Assembly: GCF_016862215.1 (NCBI RefSeq)
Contig: NZ_BOMN01000092.1
Span: forward strand, 62,001 to 126,000
Reading direction: 5' to 3'
DNA from: Winogradskya humida
GTDB lineage: Bacteria; Actinomycetota; Actinomycetes; Mycobacteriales; Micromonosporaceae
DNA length: 64,000 nt
Below are positions 39,773 to 48,226 of this stretch, piece by piece (the stretch's first letter is position 1; the number at the start of each line of letters is the position of its first letter). The position numbers were made by a program, and so were the translations under genes. Below the pieces are notes generated by a model. It searched no databases. It had not been told where the DNA came from and saw only the letters and a program-made list of their open reading frames with translations.

Positions 39773-40759
39773 TCAGATCTTGCCGGTGCCGGCGCCCGCG
39801 GTGACGGTGGCCTTGACCGAGGTGTTGGCCTCGGGGGTGTAGGAGTACGGGATCGCGGCGACGCTGGCGCCGTTGCGGACCTGCTCCGTGCCCGAGTTGA
39901 CCTTGTAGTTGTTGAGGACCTTGATGTTGCCCGCGTCGGAGTCACCGGTCTGGGTGACCGTCGGGTTGGCGACGTTCTCGAAGTAGTTGCGCTCGACGTA
40001 GACGCCGGCGTTCTCGGTGGACGCGACGCCGTACGAGCCGACGTTGCTGTAGTAGTTGTTCAGGACGTGCACGGGGTTGGCGAAACGTACGCGCGGGTGG
40101 CGCTGGTTGGTGCCGTCGAACCAGTTGTGCACGTAGGTGACCCGCAGGTGGCCGGTGTCCTCGGCGGCGTTGTCGTCGCTGTGGCCCAGGAGCATGGACT
40201 TGTCGTGGTCGTGCAGGTGGTTCCACGAGACCGTGATGTAGTCCGAGCCGCGCTTGATGTCGATCAGCCCGTCGTAGCCGTTGGACAGGTCGTTGTGGTC
40301 GATCCAGACGTTGGTGGTGCTGGACTGGACGTTGATGGAGTCGTCGGCGGCGTTCTTGAACACCAGGTTGCGGATGATCACGTTCTTGACGCCGGACAGG
40401 TTGAGCCCGCCGCCGGTGATGCCCGAGCTGGAGCCGACGCCGAGGACCGTCTTGTTCGACGCGACGCTGTACATGCCGGAGATCGTGATCAGGCCGGAGA
40501 CCTTGACGGTCTGCGACGTGCTGGAGCTGAGCGCCGTCTTCAGCGCGGAGGCCGAGGTCACGGTGACCACGGTGCTCGTGGAGCCGCCGGTGGTGCCGCC
40601 GTTGAGGCTGGCGAACCCGACCGGGCTGGACTCCGCGGCGTACGCGTTGGCAGGGCCGATGACCTGGGCAGCGCCGACGGCCAGGACGGTGGCCGAGAGG
40701 GCGGCGATGACCGTACGGCGGCGGGTACCGCCCAAGGTCGGCTTCGGCAGTGCTGACAT
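39773..40759 (-). CDS. Secreted pectate lyase (PL1-type)
   Basis: This is a 328-residue enzyme. A signal peptide with a twin-Arg start (RRRTVIAALSATVLAVGAA) precedes a right-handed parallel beta-helix of PL1. Ca and substrate motifs are present: VWIDHNDLSNGYDGLIDIKRG, VSWNHLHDHDK and the catalytic Arg region QRHPRVRFANPVHVLNNYY. It cleaves pectate by beta-elimination outside the cell. ATG 40759 has GGAGGAATC directly upstream; an earlier ATG at 40771 is less well placed. A palindrome (40917) lies 158 bp upstream. Confidence 0.9.
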   Translation of the reverse strand: MSALPKPTLGGTRRRTVIAALSATVLAVGAAQVIGPANAYAAESSPVGFASLNGGTTGGSTSTVVTVTSASALKTALSSSTSQTVKVSGLITISGMYSVASNKTVLGVGSSSGITGGGLNLSGVKNVIIRNLVFKNAADDSINVQSSTTNVWIDHNDLSNGYDGLIDIKRGSDYITVSWNHLHDHDKSMLLGHSDDNAAEDTGHLRVTYVHNWFDGTNQRHPRVRFANPVHVLNNYYSNVGSYGVASTENAGVYVERNYFENVANPTVTQTGDSDAGNIKVLNNYKVNSGTEQVRNGASVAAIPYSYTPEANTSVKATVTAGAGTGKI

Positions 40760-40916
40760 GGATTCCTCCATTGGGAGCGGATTGCTGCGACAGCAGCGGG
40801 TGCAGAGGGGGACCGGCCAAATCCGCTGTCGGTGGTAGCGGCGAGCCGGTGCGGCGCGGTGAGGACCGAGGAGCCTCCCGGCCGGGGATGACCCGCGGCA
40901 GGGGGAATGTCTCTCA

Positions 40917-40930
40917 GGTAAGCGCTTACC
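40917..40930. promoter_or_regulatory. Candidate LacI-type operator for pectate lyase
   Basis: GGTAAGCGCTTACC is a perfect 14-bp palindrome with the central GC/CG symmetry common in LacI-type sites. It lies 158 bp before the pectate lyase ATG, within its AT-richer leader region. The regulator is not in the window. Confidence 0.55.
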
Positions 40931-41085
40931 CGAACGCTAAGCCTCATATCGACATGTGTCAATCGAAACGTTTGTTTCCACTGCACGGCCGAGGGCGGGC
41001 ACCGGCCCCCGGCCGATACCCGCCCTCGTGATCCCGTCATCGACGATCGACCGCGTCGCCGCCTGGGACGCCGCCTGGACGGCCG

Positions 41086-41307
41086 TCAGGACCGCCCGGC
41101 GCCGCCCGCGGCATGCTGTGCCGCGATCAGCCGCTGCACCGCGACGGCCTGCAGGGCCGCCGACTCCTGGACGTACGCGGCCCGCTGCGCCGCGGCTCCC
41201 TGCTGCGCCAGCAGGTGCTGCTGCGCGGAGGCCGACGCCGTCACGCGGCCGGGGTCGACGTCGTAGTGCGTGGACAGGTCGTGGGGTGTGTGCGAGTTCT
41301 GCATCAT
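41086..41307 (-). CDS. Small hypothetical protein, Ala/Gln-rich
   Basis: This 73-residue helical protein is rich in Ala and Gln (ASAQQHLLAQQGAAAQRAA, LQAVAVQRLIAAQHAAGG). It starts at the double ATG at 41307 and has no signal peptide. The composition is simple enough that a chance frame is possible, but the coding bias fits. No function is recognised. Confidence 0.4.
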   Translation of the reverse strand: MMQNSHTPHDLSTHYDVDPGRVTASASAQQHLLAQQGAAAQRAAYVQESAALQAVAVQRLIAAQHAAGGAGRS

Positions 41308-41451
41308 GCGAGGCAACCTTCCCGGTAGCAGAACGGGTGCGGCTGCACCGTGGCTCACCGGATCGTCCCGCCGCGGCGGCACCTGAGCGCACCACCCGAG
41401 CCTTGAGCAGATCCATAGCCACGGTCCCGGGAACTCAAGCGCGCCTCAAGA

Positions 41452-42255
41452 TCAAAAATCCGCCGCGGCGACGTACTCCTCGAACGGCCGCGGTGCCCGT
41501 CCGAGCGCTCGTTCGACCCCGTCGGCGCAGACCGCATCCCGGCCGTCGCGGATGGCGGTGAGGATCCCGGTGAACATCTGCGCGATCGGGAGGGGAACCC
41601 CGTCGGCGACCTGCCGCTCGGTATACGCCCCAGGGTCGATATCGACATGACGGACCGTACGCCCGGCGGCCCGCCCGATGATGCCGGTGGCCTCGCCGAA
41701 GCTGATCGCCCGCCCGCCGGTGAGCACGTACGTCCGGCCGTCGTGGTGATCCTCGGTCAGCGCCGCGACGGCGACCGCGGCGATGTCCTCGGCGTCGACG
41801 AACGGCACCCGGCCGTTCCCGGTAGGCAGGCTCAAACTTCCGCTGAGTACGCCGGCCCGCCACGGCCCCTCGCTGAAGTTCTGCGCGAACCAGGTCGGCC
41901 GCAACACCGTCCATCCCGCGCCGGAGCCACGAACCGCCTGTTCCGCCGGTCTGAGCGGATGGTGCTCAGCATCGGCGCCACCCGCGGAGAGCAGCACGAA
42001 CCGGCCCACCCCGGCCGCGACCGCCGCTGCCACGAAAGCGGGAACCCGTCCGTCCGGATTCATCGCCGCCGCCTGCAGGTCGGGCTCGATCAGATACGCG
42101 GCGGCGACACCGTCGAACGACCAGGTCGCCGGATCGCCCAGGTCGAAACCGGTCCGGCGGGACACCGTACGCACCGGACGGCCGGCGGCACGCAGCCGTG
42201 CGGCGATGCGGCGCCCGGTCTTGCCGGTCCCGCCGATAATGAGGATGCTTTCCAT
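41452..42255 (-). CDS. NmrA-like NAD(P)H-binding reductase
   Basis: This 267-residue NmrA/atypical SDR has the dinucleotide motif GGTGKTGRRIAARL (7-20), substrate-region LLSAGGADAEHHPLR, and LRPTWFAQNFSEG close to its larger relative at 37343. It lacks the SnoaL-like second domain. ATG 42255 has GGAGGGC upstream and is preferred over a GTG at 42264. It is divergent from an AraC regulator across 70 bp, repeating the arrangement seen at 37343-39629. Confidence 0.85.
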   Translation of the reverse strand: MESILIIGGTGKTGRRIAARLRAAGRPVRTVSRRTGFDLGDPATWSFDGVAAAYLIEPDLQAAAMNPDGRVPAFVAAAVAAGVGRFVLLSAGGADAEHHPLRPAEQAVRGSGAGWTVLRPTWFAQNFSEGPWRAGVLSGSLSLPTGNGRVPFVDAEDIAAVAVAALTEDHHDGRTYVLTGGRAISFGEATGIIGRAAGRTVRHVDIDPGAYTERQVADGVPLPIAQMFTGILTAIRDGRDAVCADGVERALGRAPRPFEEYVAAADF

Positions 42256-42325
42256 GCCCTCCACGCAACTACTCAGGCACCGGATGGTCCATGGGAGAAC
42301 GTCGCGAAGTCATGGGTGATCGTCC

Positions 42326-43270
42326 GTGACGGACGTCCTCAGCGATCTGCTGCACCGGGCCCGAGCCAGCAACGCCCTGGTCAGGCAGTTGATCCAGAGC
42401 CCTCCGTGGTCGATCTCATACACCGACGCGACCCCGCTCACCCTCGTGGCGGCCCTCGGCGGCCCCGCCTCGATACGGCCCGACGACACCCGGGGCGCAC
42501 CGGTCCTGCTCACGGACGGCGACATCGCCCTCATAACCGGTCGTTACACGATTGCCGACAGCCCCCGCACACCACCACAGATGGTGATCGGCCAGGGGAA
42601 GAAGTACGTCGCCGCGACCTCCTCGCCGGTGCCGGGCCTCGCTCCACGCACCTACGGCGACGGCCTGCCGGGCGCGACGACGATGGTCCGCGGCGTGTAC
42701 GAGCTTCGCAGCGGTGCCGGCGCGCGCCTGCTCGACCTGCTGCCCCCACTGGCCGTGGTTCCCGCCGGACCCCGGGTCGGGGCAGCGCTGAACCTTCTGA
42801 CCGCGGAGGCCGCCCGCGACGAGCCGGGCCAGGACGCCGTCCTCGGCCGGCTGCTCGACCTCGTGCTCGTGATGGCGTTGCGATCATGGTGCGCCGGCCC
42901 GCACGCGACCCCACCGGCCTGGTGGAGGGCTCTGACCGATCCCGCCATCGGCGGCGCGCTGACCCTGCTGCACACCGAACCCGCCCACCGCTGGACCGTC
43001 GGTGAACTCGCCACCAGGACGGGGATGTCCCGCGCCACCTTCGCGGCCAGGTTCACCGCCCACGTCGGCGAGCCGCCGCTGACGTACCTCACCGCCTGGC
43101 GCATGACCCTCGCCGCTGACCTGCTGCACGACACCGACCGCACGGTCGCCTCGGTCGCGCGTAAGGTCGGCTATCTCGACGCCTTCGCGTTCAGCGTCGC
43201 CTTCAAACGCGCCTACGGCGTCAGTCCCTCGGTGTGGCGCCGGCGAGCAGTCGCTGCTGCTGCCGGATGA
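42326..43270 (+). CDS. AraC-family regulator (cupin N-terminal domain)
   Basis: This 314-residue AraC protein has the same layout as the one at 38685 (DVLSDLLHRARASNALVRQL against DLLQDHLTRARASGGVFART). The C-terminal HTH motifs are GELATRTGMSRATFAARFTA and SVARKVGYLDAFAFSVAFKRA. GTG 42326 overlaps the end of a five-codon ATG frame at 42312, possibly coupled translation. Its 3' end overlaps the convergent hypothetical gene by 50 bp. It is the likely controller of the divergent NmrA gene. Confidence 0.85.
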   Translation: MTDVLSDLLHRARASNALVRQLIQSPPWSISYTDATPLTLVAALGGPASIRPDDTRGAPVLLTDGDIALITGRYTIADSPRTPPQMVIGQGKKYVAATSSPVPGLAPRTYGDGLPGATTMVRGVYELRSGAGARLLDLLPPLAVVPAGPRVGAALNLLTAEAARDEPGQDAVLGRLLDLVLVMALRSWCAGPHATPPAWWRALTDPAIGGALTLLHTEPAHRWTVGELATRTGMSRATFAARFTAHVGEPPLTYLTAWRMTLAADLLHDTDRTVASVARKVGYLDAFAFSVAFKRAYGVSPSVWRRRAVAAAAG

Positions 43271-43718
43271 TCTCGAGGCACGGCTCACTCCCCAACTGGT
43301 CGGCGAGGGTGATCCTCCGGCCGAAGCCCTGCGCCTGCATCGTGACGTCGTAGCAGTTGGACAGCAGGTTGGTCACATCACCGGGCCGGGCGCCTTCGAC
43401 CGTGGCGGACACCAGGTCCATGGCGGTCATCAGCAGGGCCGAATTCGCGGGCGACACCACGTCGATCAGCGGGCCGATGGCGTCGCAGAACTCCTCGAAC
43501 CCCACGGAACCGGGAACGGCACCTGCCCGGGCCGTCCGCAACGCCGTACGCAGGAGCCGGTCGACCTCCGGCGTGAACCAGCGGTACAACCCGGTGGCGG
43601 ACCGGTAGGCCGCGAATTCCAGGGCGTCCGCCATCAGCTCGATCCGCTCCCGGGCACCGAGGGCTGCGACGGGCTCAGCGATCCGGGCCGTCATCTCCCG
43701 CATCCACAAATCGTCCAT
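43221..43718 (-). CDS. Hypothetical helical protein
   Basis: This 165-residue soluble, mostly helical protein (AEPVAALGARERIELMADAL, FTPEVDRLLRTALRTARAG) has no known family recognised. It starts 6 bp after a 44-codon frame and 140 bp after msrA on the same strand, so the three are probably one transcript. The 50-bp overlap with the convergent AraC gene is unusual but within range for actinobacteria. Confidence 0.6.
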   Translation of the reverse strand: MDDLWMREMTARIAEPVAALGARERIELMADALEFAAYRSATGLYRWFTPEVDRLLRTALRTARAGAVPGSVGFEEFCDAIGPLIDVVSPANSALLMTAMDLVSATVEGARPGDVTNLLSNCYDVTMQAQGFGRRITLADQLGSEPCLEIIRQQQRLLAGATPRD

Positions 43719-43724
43719 GCCCGA

Positions 43725-43859
43725 TCATCCCTGAAGGCCGAAATCCTCCGGCCCCAGGGCGTACGAGAGTTTGGTCGTGCCCACGGGAGTCCCCGGCGGG
43801 ACGTCGCCGTCCACGCCGAGGTCAACCGCTGCGTTCCAGAGCTCGGTCAGGTCCGGCAT
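43725..43859 (-). CDS. 44-codon small protein coupled to msrA
   Basis: ATG at 43859 overlaps the msrA stop (TAATG), a coupled start. The 44 residues (LTELWNAAVDLGVDGDVPPG, TTKLSYALGPEDFGLQG) are soluble and look like a cut-down domain rather than a full protein. It could be a genuine small protein or the head of a decayed gene whose rest is the following frame. Function is unknown. Confidence 0.45.
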   Translation of the reverse strand: MPDLTELWNAAVDLGVDGDVPPGTPVGTTKLSYALGPEDFGLQG

Positions 43860-44362
43860 TACCGGGAGCGACGCGGAAGCTTCCAGTCGGGGCGGGGGAA
43901 GTGGCAGGTGTAGCCGTCGGGGATGCGCTCCAGGTAGTCCTGGTGCTCCGGCTCGGCCTCCCAGAACGGGCCGGCCGCGGTCACCTCGGTGACGACCTTG
44001 CCCGGCCACAGGCCCGAGGCCTCGACGTCGGCGATCGTGTCCTCGGCGACCTGCTTCTGGTCGTCGGTCTCGTAGAAGATCGCCGAGCGGTAGCTGTCGC
44101 CGATGTCGTTGCCCTGACGGTTCAGGGTCGTCGGGTCGTGGATCTGGAAGAAGAATTCCAGGAGATCACGGTACGACGTGAGCGCCGGATCGAAGCTGAT
44201 CTCGATGGCCTCCGCGTGACCCCGGTGGTTGCGGTACGTAGCGTTCGCCACCTCACCGCCGGTGTAGCCGACGCGGGTCGACACCACACCGGGACGCCGC
44301 CGGATCAGGTCCTGCATCCCCCAGAAACAACCGCCGGCCAGAATCGCCTTTTCCGTAGCCAT
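43859..44362 (-). CDS. msrA: Peptide methionine (S)-S-oxide reductase
   Basis: This 167-residue MsrA has the catalytic motif GCFWG (Cys at 12) directly after the start, followed by YTGGEVANATYRNHRGHAEA and the family tail EHQDYLERIPDGYTCHFPRP. It repairs oxidised methionine in the cytoplasm. ATG 44362 is chosen because the N-terminus then matches family length; a longer in-frame start exists at 44398. It heads a probable three-gene unit with two unknown genes. Confidence 0.95.
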   Translation of the reverse strand: MATEKAILAGGCFWGMQDLIRRRPGVVSTRVGYTGGEVANATYRNHRGHAEAIEISFDPALTSYRDLLEFFFQIHDPTTLNRQGNDIGDSYRSAIFYETDDQKQVAEDTIADVEASGLWPGKVVTEVTAAGPFWEAEPEHQDYLERIPDGYTCHFPRPDWKLPRRSR

Positions 44363-44450
44363 ACCGCCCACCTCACTTCGTCGTGTGCCTCCCAGCATTA
44401 CCCACGCACCGCCGCCCGCCTACTGTCACCTCGGTCACCGCCCGCGGATG

Positions 44451-45563
44451 TCAGTACAACGCGTTCAGCGCCTCCCGGGTGAACGCCGTGACCTCATCCT
44501 CCCGGCCATCGAGGATCTTTCTCGCCCAGGCGGGGTCGGAGAGGAAGAGCCGGCCGACGGCGACCATGTCGAACTCGTCGGCCTCCAGCCGGTCGAGCAG
44601 CCCGTCGATGCCGGTCGCGCCGGTGTGGCCGCCGGCCAGGTTGCTGCGGAAGTCGTTGTCGAGGCCGACGGATCCGACGGTGATCGCCGGTTTGCCGGAG
44701 AGCTTTCTGGCCCAGCCGGCCAGGTTGAGGTCGGAGTCGTCGAACGCCGGCTCCCAGTAGCGGCGGGTGGAGGCGTGGAACGCGTCGGCACCCGCGTCGA
44801 CGAGCTTGCCGAGGATGATGCCGAACTCCTCGGGGCCGTCGGCGATCCGGGCGGTGAAGTCGTGCTCCTTCCACTGCGACAGCCGTACCACGATCGGGAA
44901 TCCCGGTGCCACCGCGGCACGGATCGCGGCGACGACCTCCGCGGCGAAACGGGAGCGGGAGCTGAGGTCGCCGCCGTACGCGTCGGTGCGGTGATTGGTT
45001 TCGGACCACAGGAACTGGTCGATGAGGTAGCCGTGGGCGGCGTGCACCTCGACACCGTCGAAACCGAGCCGCTCGGCGGTCGCCGCGGCGTCCCCGAACG
45101 CGCGGACGACGTCGTCGATGTCTGCCTGAGTCATCACGTGGCCTGCTCCGGGCGTACCCATCGGAAGGCCGGAGGGACCGATCGCACCTGCCTCGGGGTG
45201 CGGGGGTGTGGCGCCACCGGTGTGCCGGAACATGCCGACGTGCATGAGCTGCGCGAAGATCAGGCCGTTCTCGGCGTGCACGGCCTCGACGACCCGCGAC
45301 CAGCTCGCCGGCGCGGCGTCACCGTAGAGGCGTGACACCTGGTCGAACTGGCCGGCCGAGGGATGGTCGATGTACGTGCCCTCGGTGATGACCAGGCCCG
45401 CTCCCCCTGCGGCGCGGCGGGCGAAGTACGCGGCGGTGGCCTCGCTCGGCACCCCGTCCGGCGAGTGGAAGCGCGTCATCGGCGCCATGGCGATCCGGTT
45501 CGGGACGGTGATCCCGCCCAGGGTGAGCGGACGGGACAGCAGACGGGCAGCACGGGTTGTCAC
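44451..45563 (-). CDS. Old yellow enzyme-like NADH:flavin oxidoreductase (alkene reductase)
   Basis: This 370-residue TIM-barrel flavoprotein has the N-terminal FMN part RIAMAPMTRFHSPDGVPSEA, substrate His pair in EVHAAHGYLIDQFLWSETNH, FMN-phosphate segment ending in DMVAVGRLFLSDPAW. The His/His pair corresponds to the His/Asn pair of OYE. It reduces activated alkenes with NAD(P)H. GTG 45563 is used. Close upstream (45605-45620) is a GTGCACGTGAGAT stretch that may be part of its promoter. Confidence 0.88.
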   Translation of the reverse strand: MTTRAARLLSRPLTLGGITVPNRIAMAPMTRFHSPDGVPSEATAAYFARRAAGGAGLVITEGTYIDHPSAGQFDQVSRLYGDAAPASWSRVVEAVHAENGLIFAQLMHVGMFRHTGGATPPHPEAGAIGPSGLPMGTPGAGHVMTQADIDDVVRAFGDAAATAERLGFDGVEVHAAHGYLIDQFLWSETNHRTDAYGGDLSSRSRFAAEVVAAIRAAVAPGFPIVVRLSQWKEHDFTARIADGPEEFGIILGKLVDAGADAFHASTRRYWEPAFDDSDLNLAGWARKLSGKPAITVGSVGLDNDFRSNLAGGHTGATGIDGLLDRLEADEFDMVAVGRLFLSDPAWARKILDGREDEVTAFTREALNALY

Positions 45564-45642
45564 AGCAATCGATCCCTTTCAGTGGTCTGCCGCCACCGTA
45601 GGATCTGACGTGCACGTGAGATTCAAGCTTGTGTGACCGCAC

Positions 45643-46185
45643 TCACCGCTGGGTCACCAGCTGATCGACGATGTAGACCGCCGCGTTGGCCGTGCCGAGC
45701 TGCTGGCAGACCACCTTCGTGTCGTTGACGCGCAGGCTGCCGGGCTCGCCGCCGCCGATGACCCGGGTGCCGCCCATCGTGGTGTGCGTGCCGGGAAGCC
45801 GGGCCGGATCCAGGCGTTCCCCGACGGCGGCCTGCTTCAGGATCTGCGCCAGCTCCTTCGGGTTGTCCCACAGCGCGGGGATGTTCCGGAACGGGAAGTA
45901 CGCGAGGAAGCGGTCCGAGGTCGCGAAGAGGGTCAGCGCGGGCGCGTCGTCGAGGGTTCGCAGGCCTGCCCGGTCCAGCCCGGCCAGCATCCCGGACAAC
46001 CCGGGGTTGGCCGCGATCGCGGCGGTCGCCGGCTTTCCCGCCATCGCGGCCAGGTTCTGCGGGGCGCACGCGTCGGCGGGCGCCGTGCCGGAGGGTAGCG
46101 GCTGGCCGGTGATGACCTGGCTCTGCACGTAGCCGCATCCGGACAGGGCGACGGTCAGAACCACTGCGATCGGGACACGTTTCAT
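45643..46185 (-). CDS. Fasciclin-domain lipoprotein
   Basis: This 180-residue lipoprotein has a lipobox LSGCG (Cys about 17), then one fasciclin (FAS1) domain with LTLFATSDRFLAYFP, the H1-like region, and LRVNDTKVVCQ with the C-terminal YIVDQLV. These domains mediate adhesion or binding at the cell surface. The length is normal for a single-domain bacterial form. ATG 46185 opens the signal peptide. Confidence 0.85.
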   Translation of the reverse strand: MKRVPIAVVLTVALSGCGYVQSQVITGQPLPSGTAPADACAPQNLAAMAGKPATAAIAANPGLSGMLAGLDRAGLRTLDDAPALTLFATSDRFLAYFPFRNIPALWDNPKELAQILKQAAVGERLDPARLPGTHTTMGGTRVIGGGEPGSLRVNDTKVVCQQLGTANAAVYIVDQLVTQR

Positions 46186-46509
46186 TGTTCCATCATCGCC
46201 TATCGACAGAACCTGCCTGTAAGAACCGATAATTTTATGTGCGTCTATGTAAATTGATTCTTTTTATTCCTCCGTACGGGGCAAAATTGATCTTTTCTAT
46301 TTGGCATACTCGGCTCGCCGGAGCCTTTATCACCATAGTTGACCAGGCCCGGCGACACGGGGGCGGCGCGCGAGACGAGCGCCGCCGGACAGGATGGCAG
46401 CACACGGCGCCCCGGGGAGGCGCCGCGATGGCGTACGCGCATGTGGCCCCCGCGCGGCATTCTGCGTACGCCGCGGAGAATGCTTTTGTGAATGGGGAGG
46501 AAAGCAATC
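46186..46509. other. Promoter region, 324 bp, no gene
   Basis: The first 120 bp are AT-richer (AATTTTATGTGCG, TTGATTC) than flanking DNA and probably hold promoters for both the fasciclin gene and the DNase relic. A small GGCTC/GAGCC hairpin at 46312-46325 with a TTT tail is too short to call a terminator. Confidence 0.5.
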
Positions 46510-47366
46510 ATGCACCGACGAGCGTCAATGCTCGTGTGGGCGGCCGTGTCCGGGCTCGTGCTCGCACTGACCGCCACCACGGGGGCGCAGGCTGCTCCCG
46601 AGAAGAAGACCTACAAGATCATCCCTTATGTCATCTCCGACCCCGCCCTGGTGAAGAACCCGCAGCGGGTCATCACGGAATTCGCGAAGCACCAGAACCT
46701 CGACGCGCTGGGCGTCGCACCCGCCACCGCGGACGGGCCGTCGAAGCTCACCGGCCGCGCGGCCGTCCTGGCCGACCCGGTCAGCTTCGCAGGCGTCCTC
46801 GCCGTCGGCGAGCTCCGGTGAGCAGCTCGGCACCGGCGTCTTCCACGTCGAGTACGACTTCGACCTGCCCTGGTTCATCGAGTTCCTCGACACCGAGAGC
46901 CCCGAGGATGGCATGCGGTTCGACACCGCGTGGTACCTCAACGTCGCCGCCGCCGACAAGCTCGGTTCGGTCTTCGACCGGGCGGTGCCGGGGCTGTCCA
47001 TCAACGAGACCGACCCGGCCGTCGAAGGCGCGGCTCGGCACATCGAGGACGCCCGGACCAACCCCGCCGCGACCGGAGACGGGCGGCCCGTTCGACTGCG
47101 ACGAGTACGCGATGGCCTCCACCTACGAGGGTTCGGCACGCTGGGAGTTCGAAGGGCCCCAGTACCAGCTCGACTACTCCGTACGCTGGGTGAACCGCAA
47201 CCAGAACCAGGAGGCCGGCCGCCGGATCGGCCGCTGGTACGAGGTCGACCGCATCCTCGACACCGAGAAGTTCTTCGTCACCACCACCGACACCGGCCCG
47301 GTGCCGATCCCTGACCCCAACCCCGAGGACCCGGACCCGGACGACCCGGGCCCGATCGAACCCTGA
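46510..47366 (+). pseudogene. Broken secreted NucA/NucB-type DNase
   Basis: The signal peptide (ATG 46510, ALTATTGAQA) and N-terminal part read in one frame to about 46815. Then GEQLGTGVFHVEYDFDLPWF reads in a second frame to about 47080. GGPFDCDEYAMASTYEGSAR and RWVNRNQNQEAGRR read in a third. The CDEYxxAST and QNxxxG features are the signature of NucA/NucB nucleases. Two +1 shifts break it, from indels or sequencing error. The Pro/Asp tail (EDPDPDDPGP) suggests a wall-associated or secreted form. Ribosome site GGGAGGAAAG is intact. Confidence 0.75.
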
Positions 47367-47413
47367 GGTACGGCCCGGGCCCGCACTCGGTCCCGGGCCA
47401 TGCCCCGGCTCTC

Positions 47414-47845
47414 CTACCGCCAGAACTGGACGAGGATCGACGCCCAGGGCAGTTCCTCCGGCCCGGGTGCCGGTTCGTCGCGCCACGCGAGCCGCATGTG
47501 CCACGGTCCCGCCGACGGCAGTCGGTAGGCGTCCGGGGTGGCACCCGCGGTGATCTGGTCGAGCGCGAGCGCCCCCGACGGCCAGTCCATCACGATGACG
47601 TCGCTGCGCTGCCAGGCGCCGGCGGCGAAGTCAGCCGTCCCGTCCCAGGTCTCGAAGTGTATTTCCGCCTGGACGATCGTCTCCTCGCTATCCAGGTAGA
47701 CGTTTCCGGCACAGGTGCTGAACCAACTGTCCACCTCGTGCGGGGAGACCGGCTTGTCCGGTCCGTCATACCCTTCGTCGGAGATGCCGACCAGGTTGTA
47801 GTCGACGATTGCCGGAACGGTCTTCTCCTCGATCTTCTGTGCCAT
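47414..47845 (-). CDS. Hypothetical protein next to the DNase
   Basis: This 143-residue soluble acidic protein (KTVPAIVDYNLVGISDEGYD, TVQAEIHFETWDG, LRLAWRDEPAPGPEELPWAS) has no known family recognised. It is convergent with the secreted DNase relic, 47 bp apart. Position makes an inhibitor of that DNase conceivable, but convergent rather than co-directional order argues against a simple toxin/immunity unit. Confidence 0.55.
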   Translation of the reverse strand: MAQKIEEKTVPAIVDYNLVGISDEGYDGPDKPVSPHEVDSWFSTCAGNVYLDSEETIVQAEIHFETWDGTADFAAGAWQRSDVIVMDWPSGALALDQITAGATPDAYRLPSAGPWHMRLAWRDEPAPGPEELPWASILVQFWR

Positions 47846-48226
47846 CGCTACTTTCTACCAAAGGTCCGCAGTGATCAGTGCCGATGATCTTCGGGCGCGG
47901 GGTGCGGGACGCGGGACGCCGGATGCCGGCGGAAACGGGTGGAACGGGTCGTTGATCCGACATCGCACGGCAAACGGCAGATCATGGCGCAGCAGGCTCC
48001 ACATTGAATGGCGTTTGCCCCCGTTTGCGGGCGCCCGCCTGACCGTTCGGCCGATATCGGCCGGCGATTCAGCAGGCCATTTCCACCACAGTGGTCGATC
48101 GCCCCGGCGTTGATTACGGCTTTGTTTCGGGATACGTTCACCGCACTGCCATATCGGACAGTAGGCGCGCCGAACAGTTGGATCTACAACGCTGTGATTC
48201 GCCGCCGCCGGGCGAAGGGATACTCC
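47846..48226. promoter_or_regulatory. 381-bp region upstream of the copper oxidase
   Basis: No gene is supported. The region between the divergent hypothetical and copper oxidase genes has scattered AT-richer patches (AATGGCGTTTG, GATTACGGCTTTGTTTC) suited to promoters. No clear operator was found. Confidence 0.4.

Noticed and set aside
46312..46325. Small GGCTC/GAGCC hairpin as terminator
   Set aside because: Only five base pairs and located inside a promoter region, so chance is likely.
46510..47366. Programmed frameshifting in the DNase gene
   Set aside because: Two separate +1 shifts without slippery sequences or a stimulatory structure point to indels or sequencing error instead.
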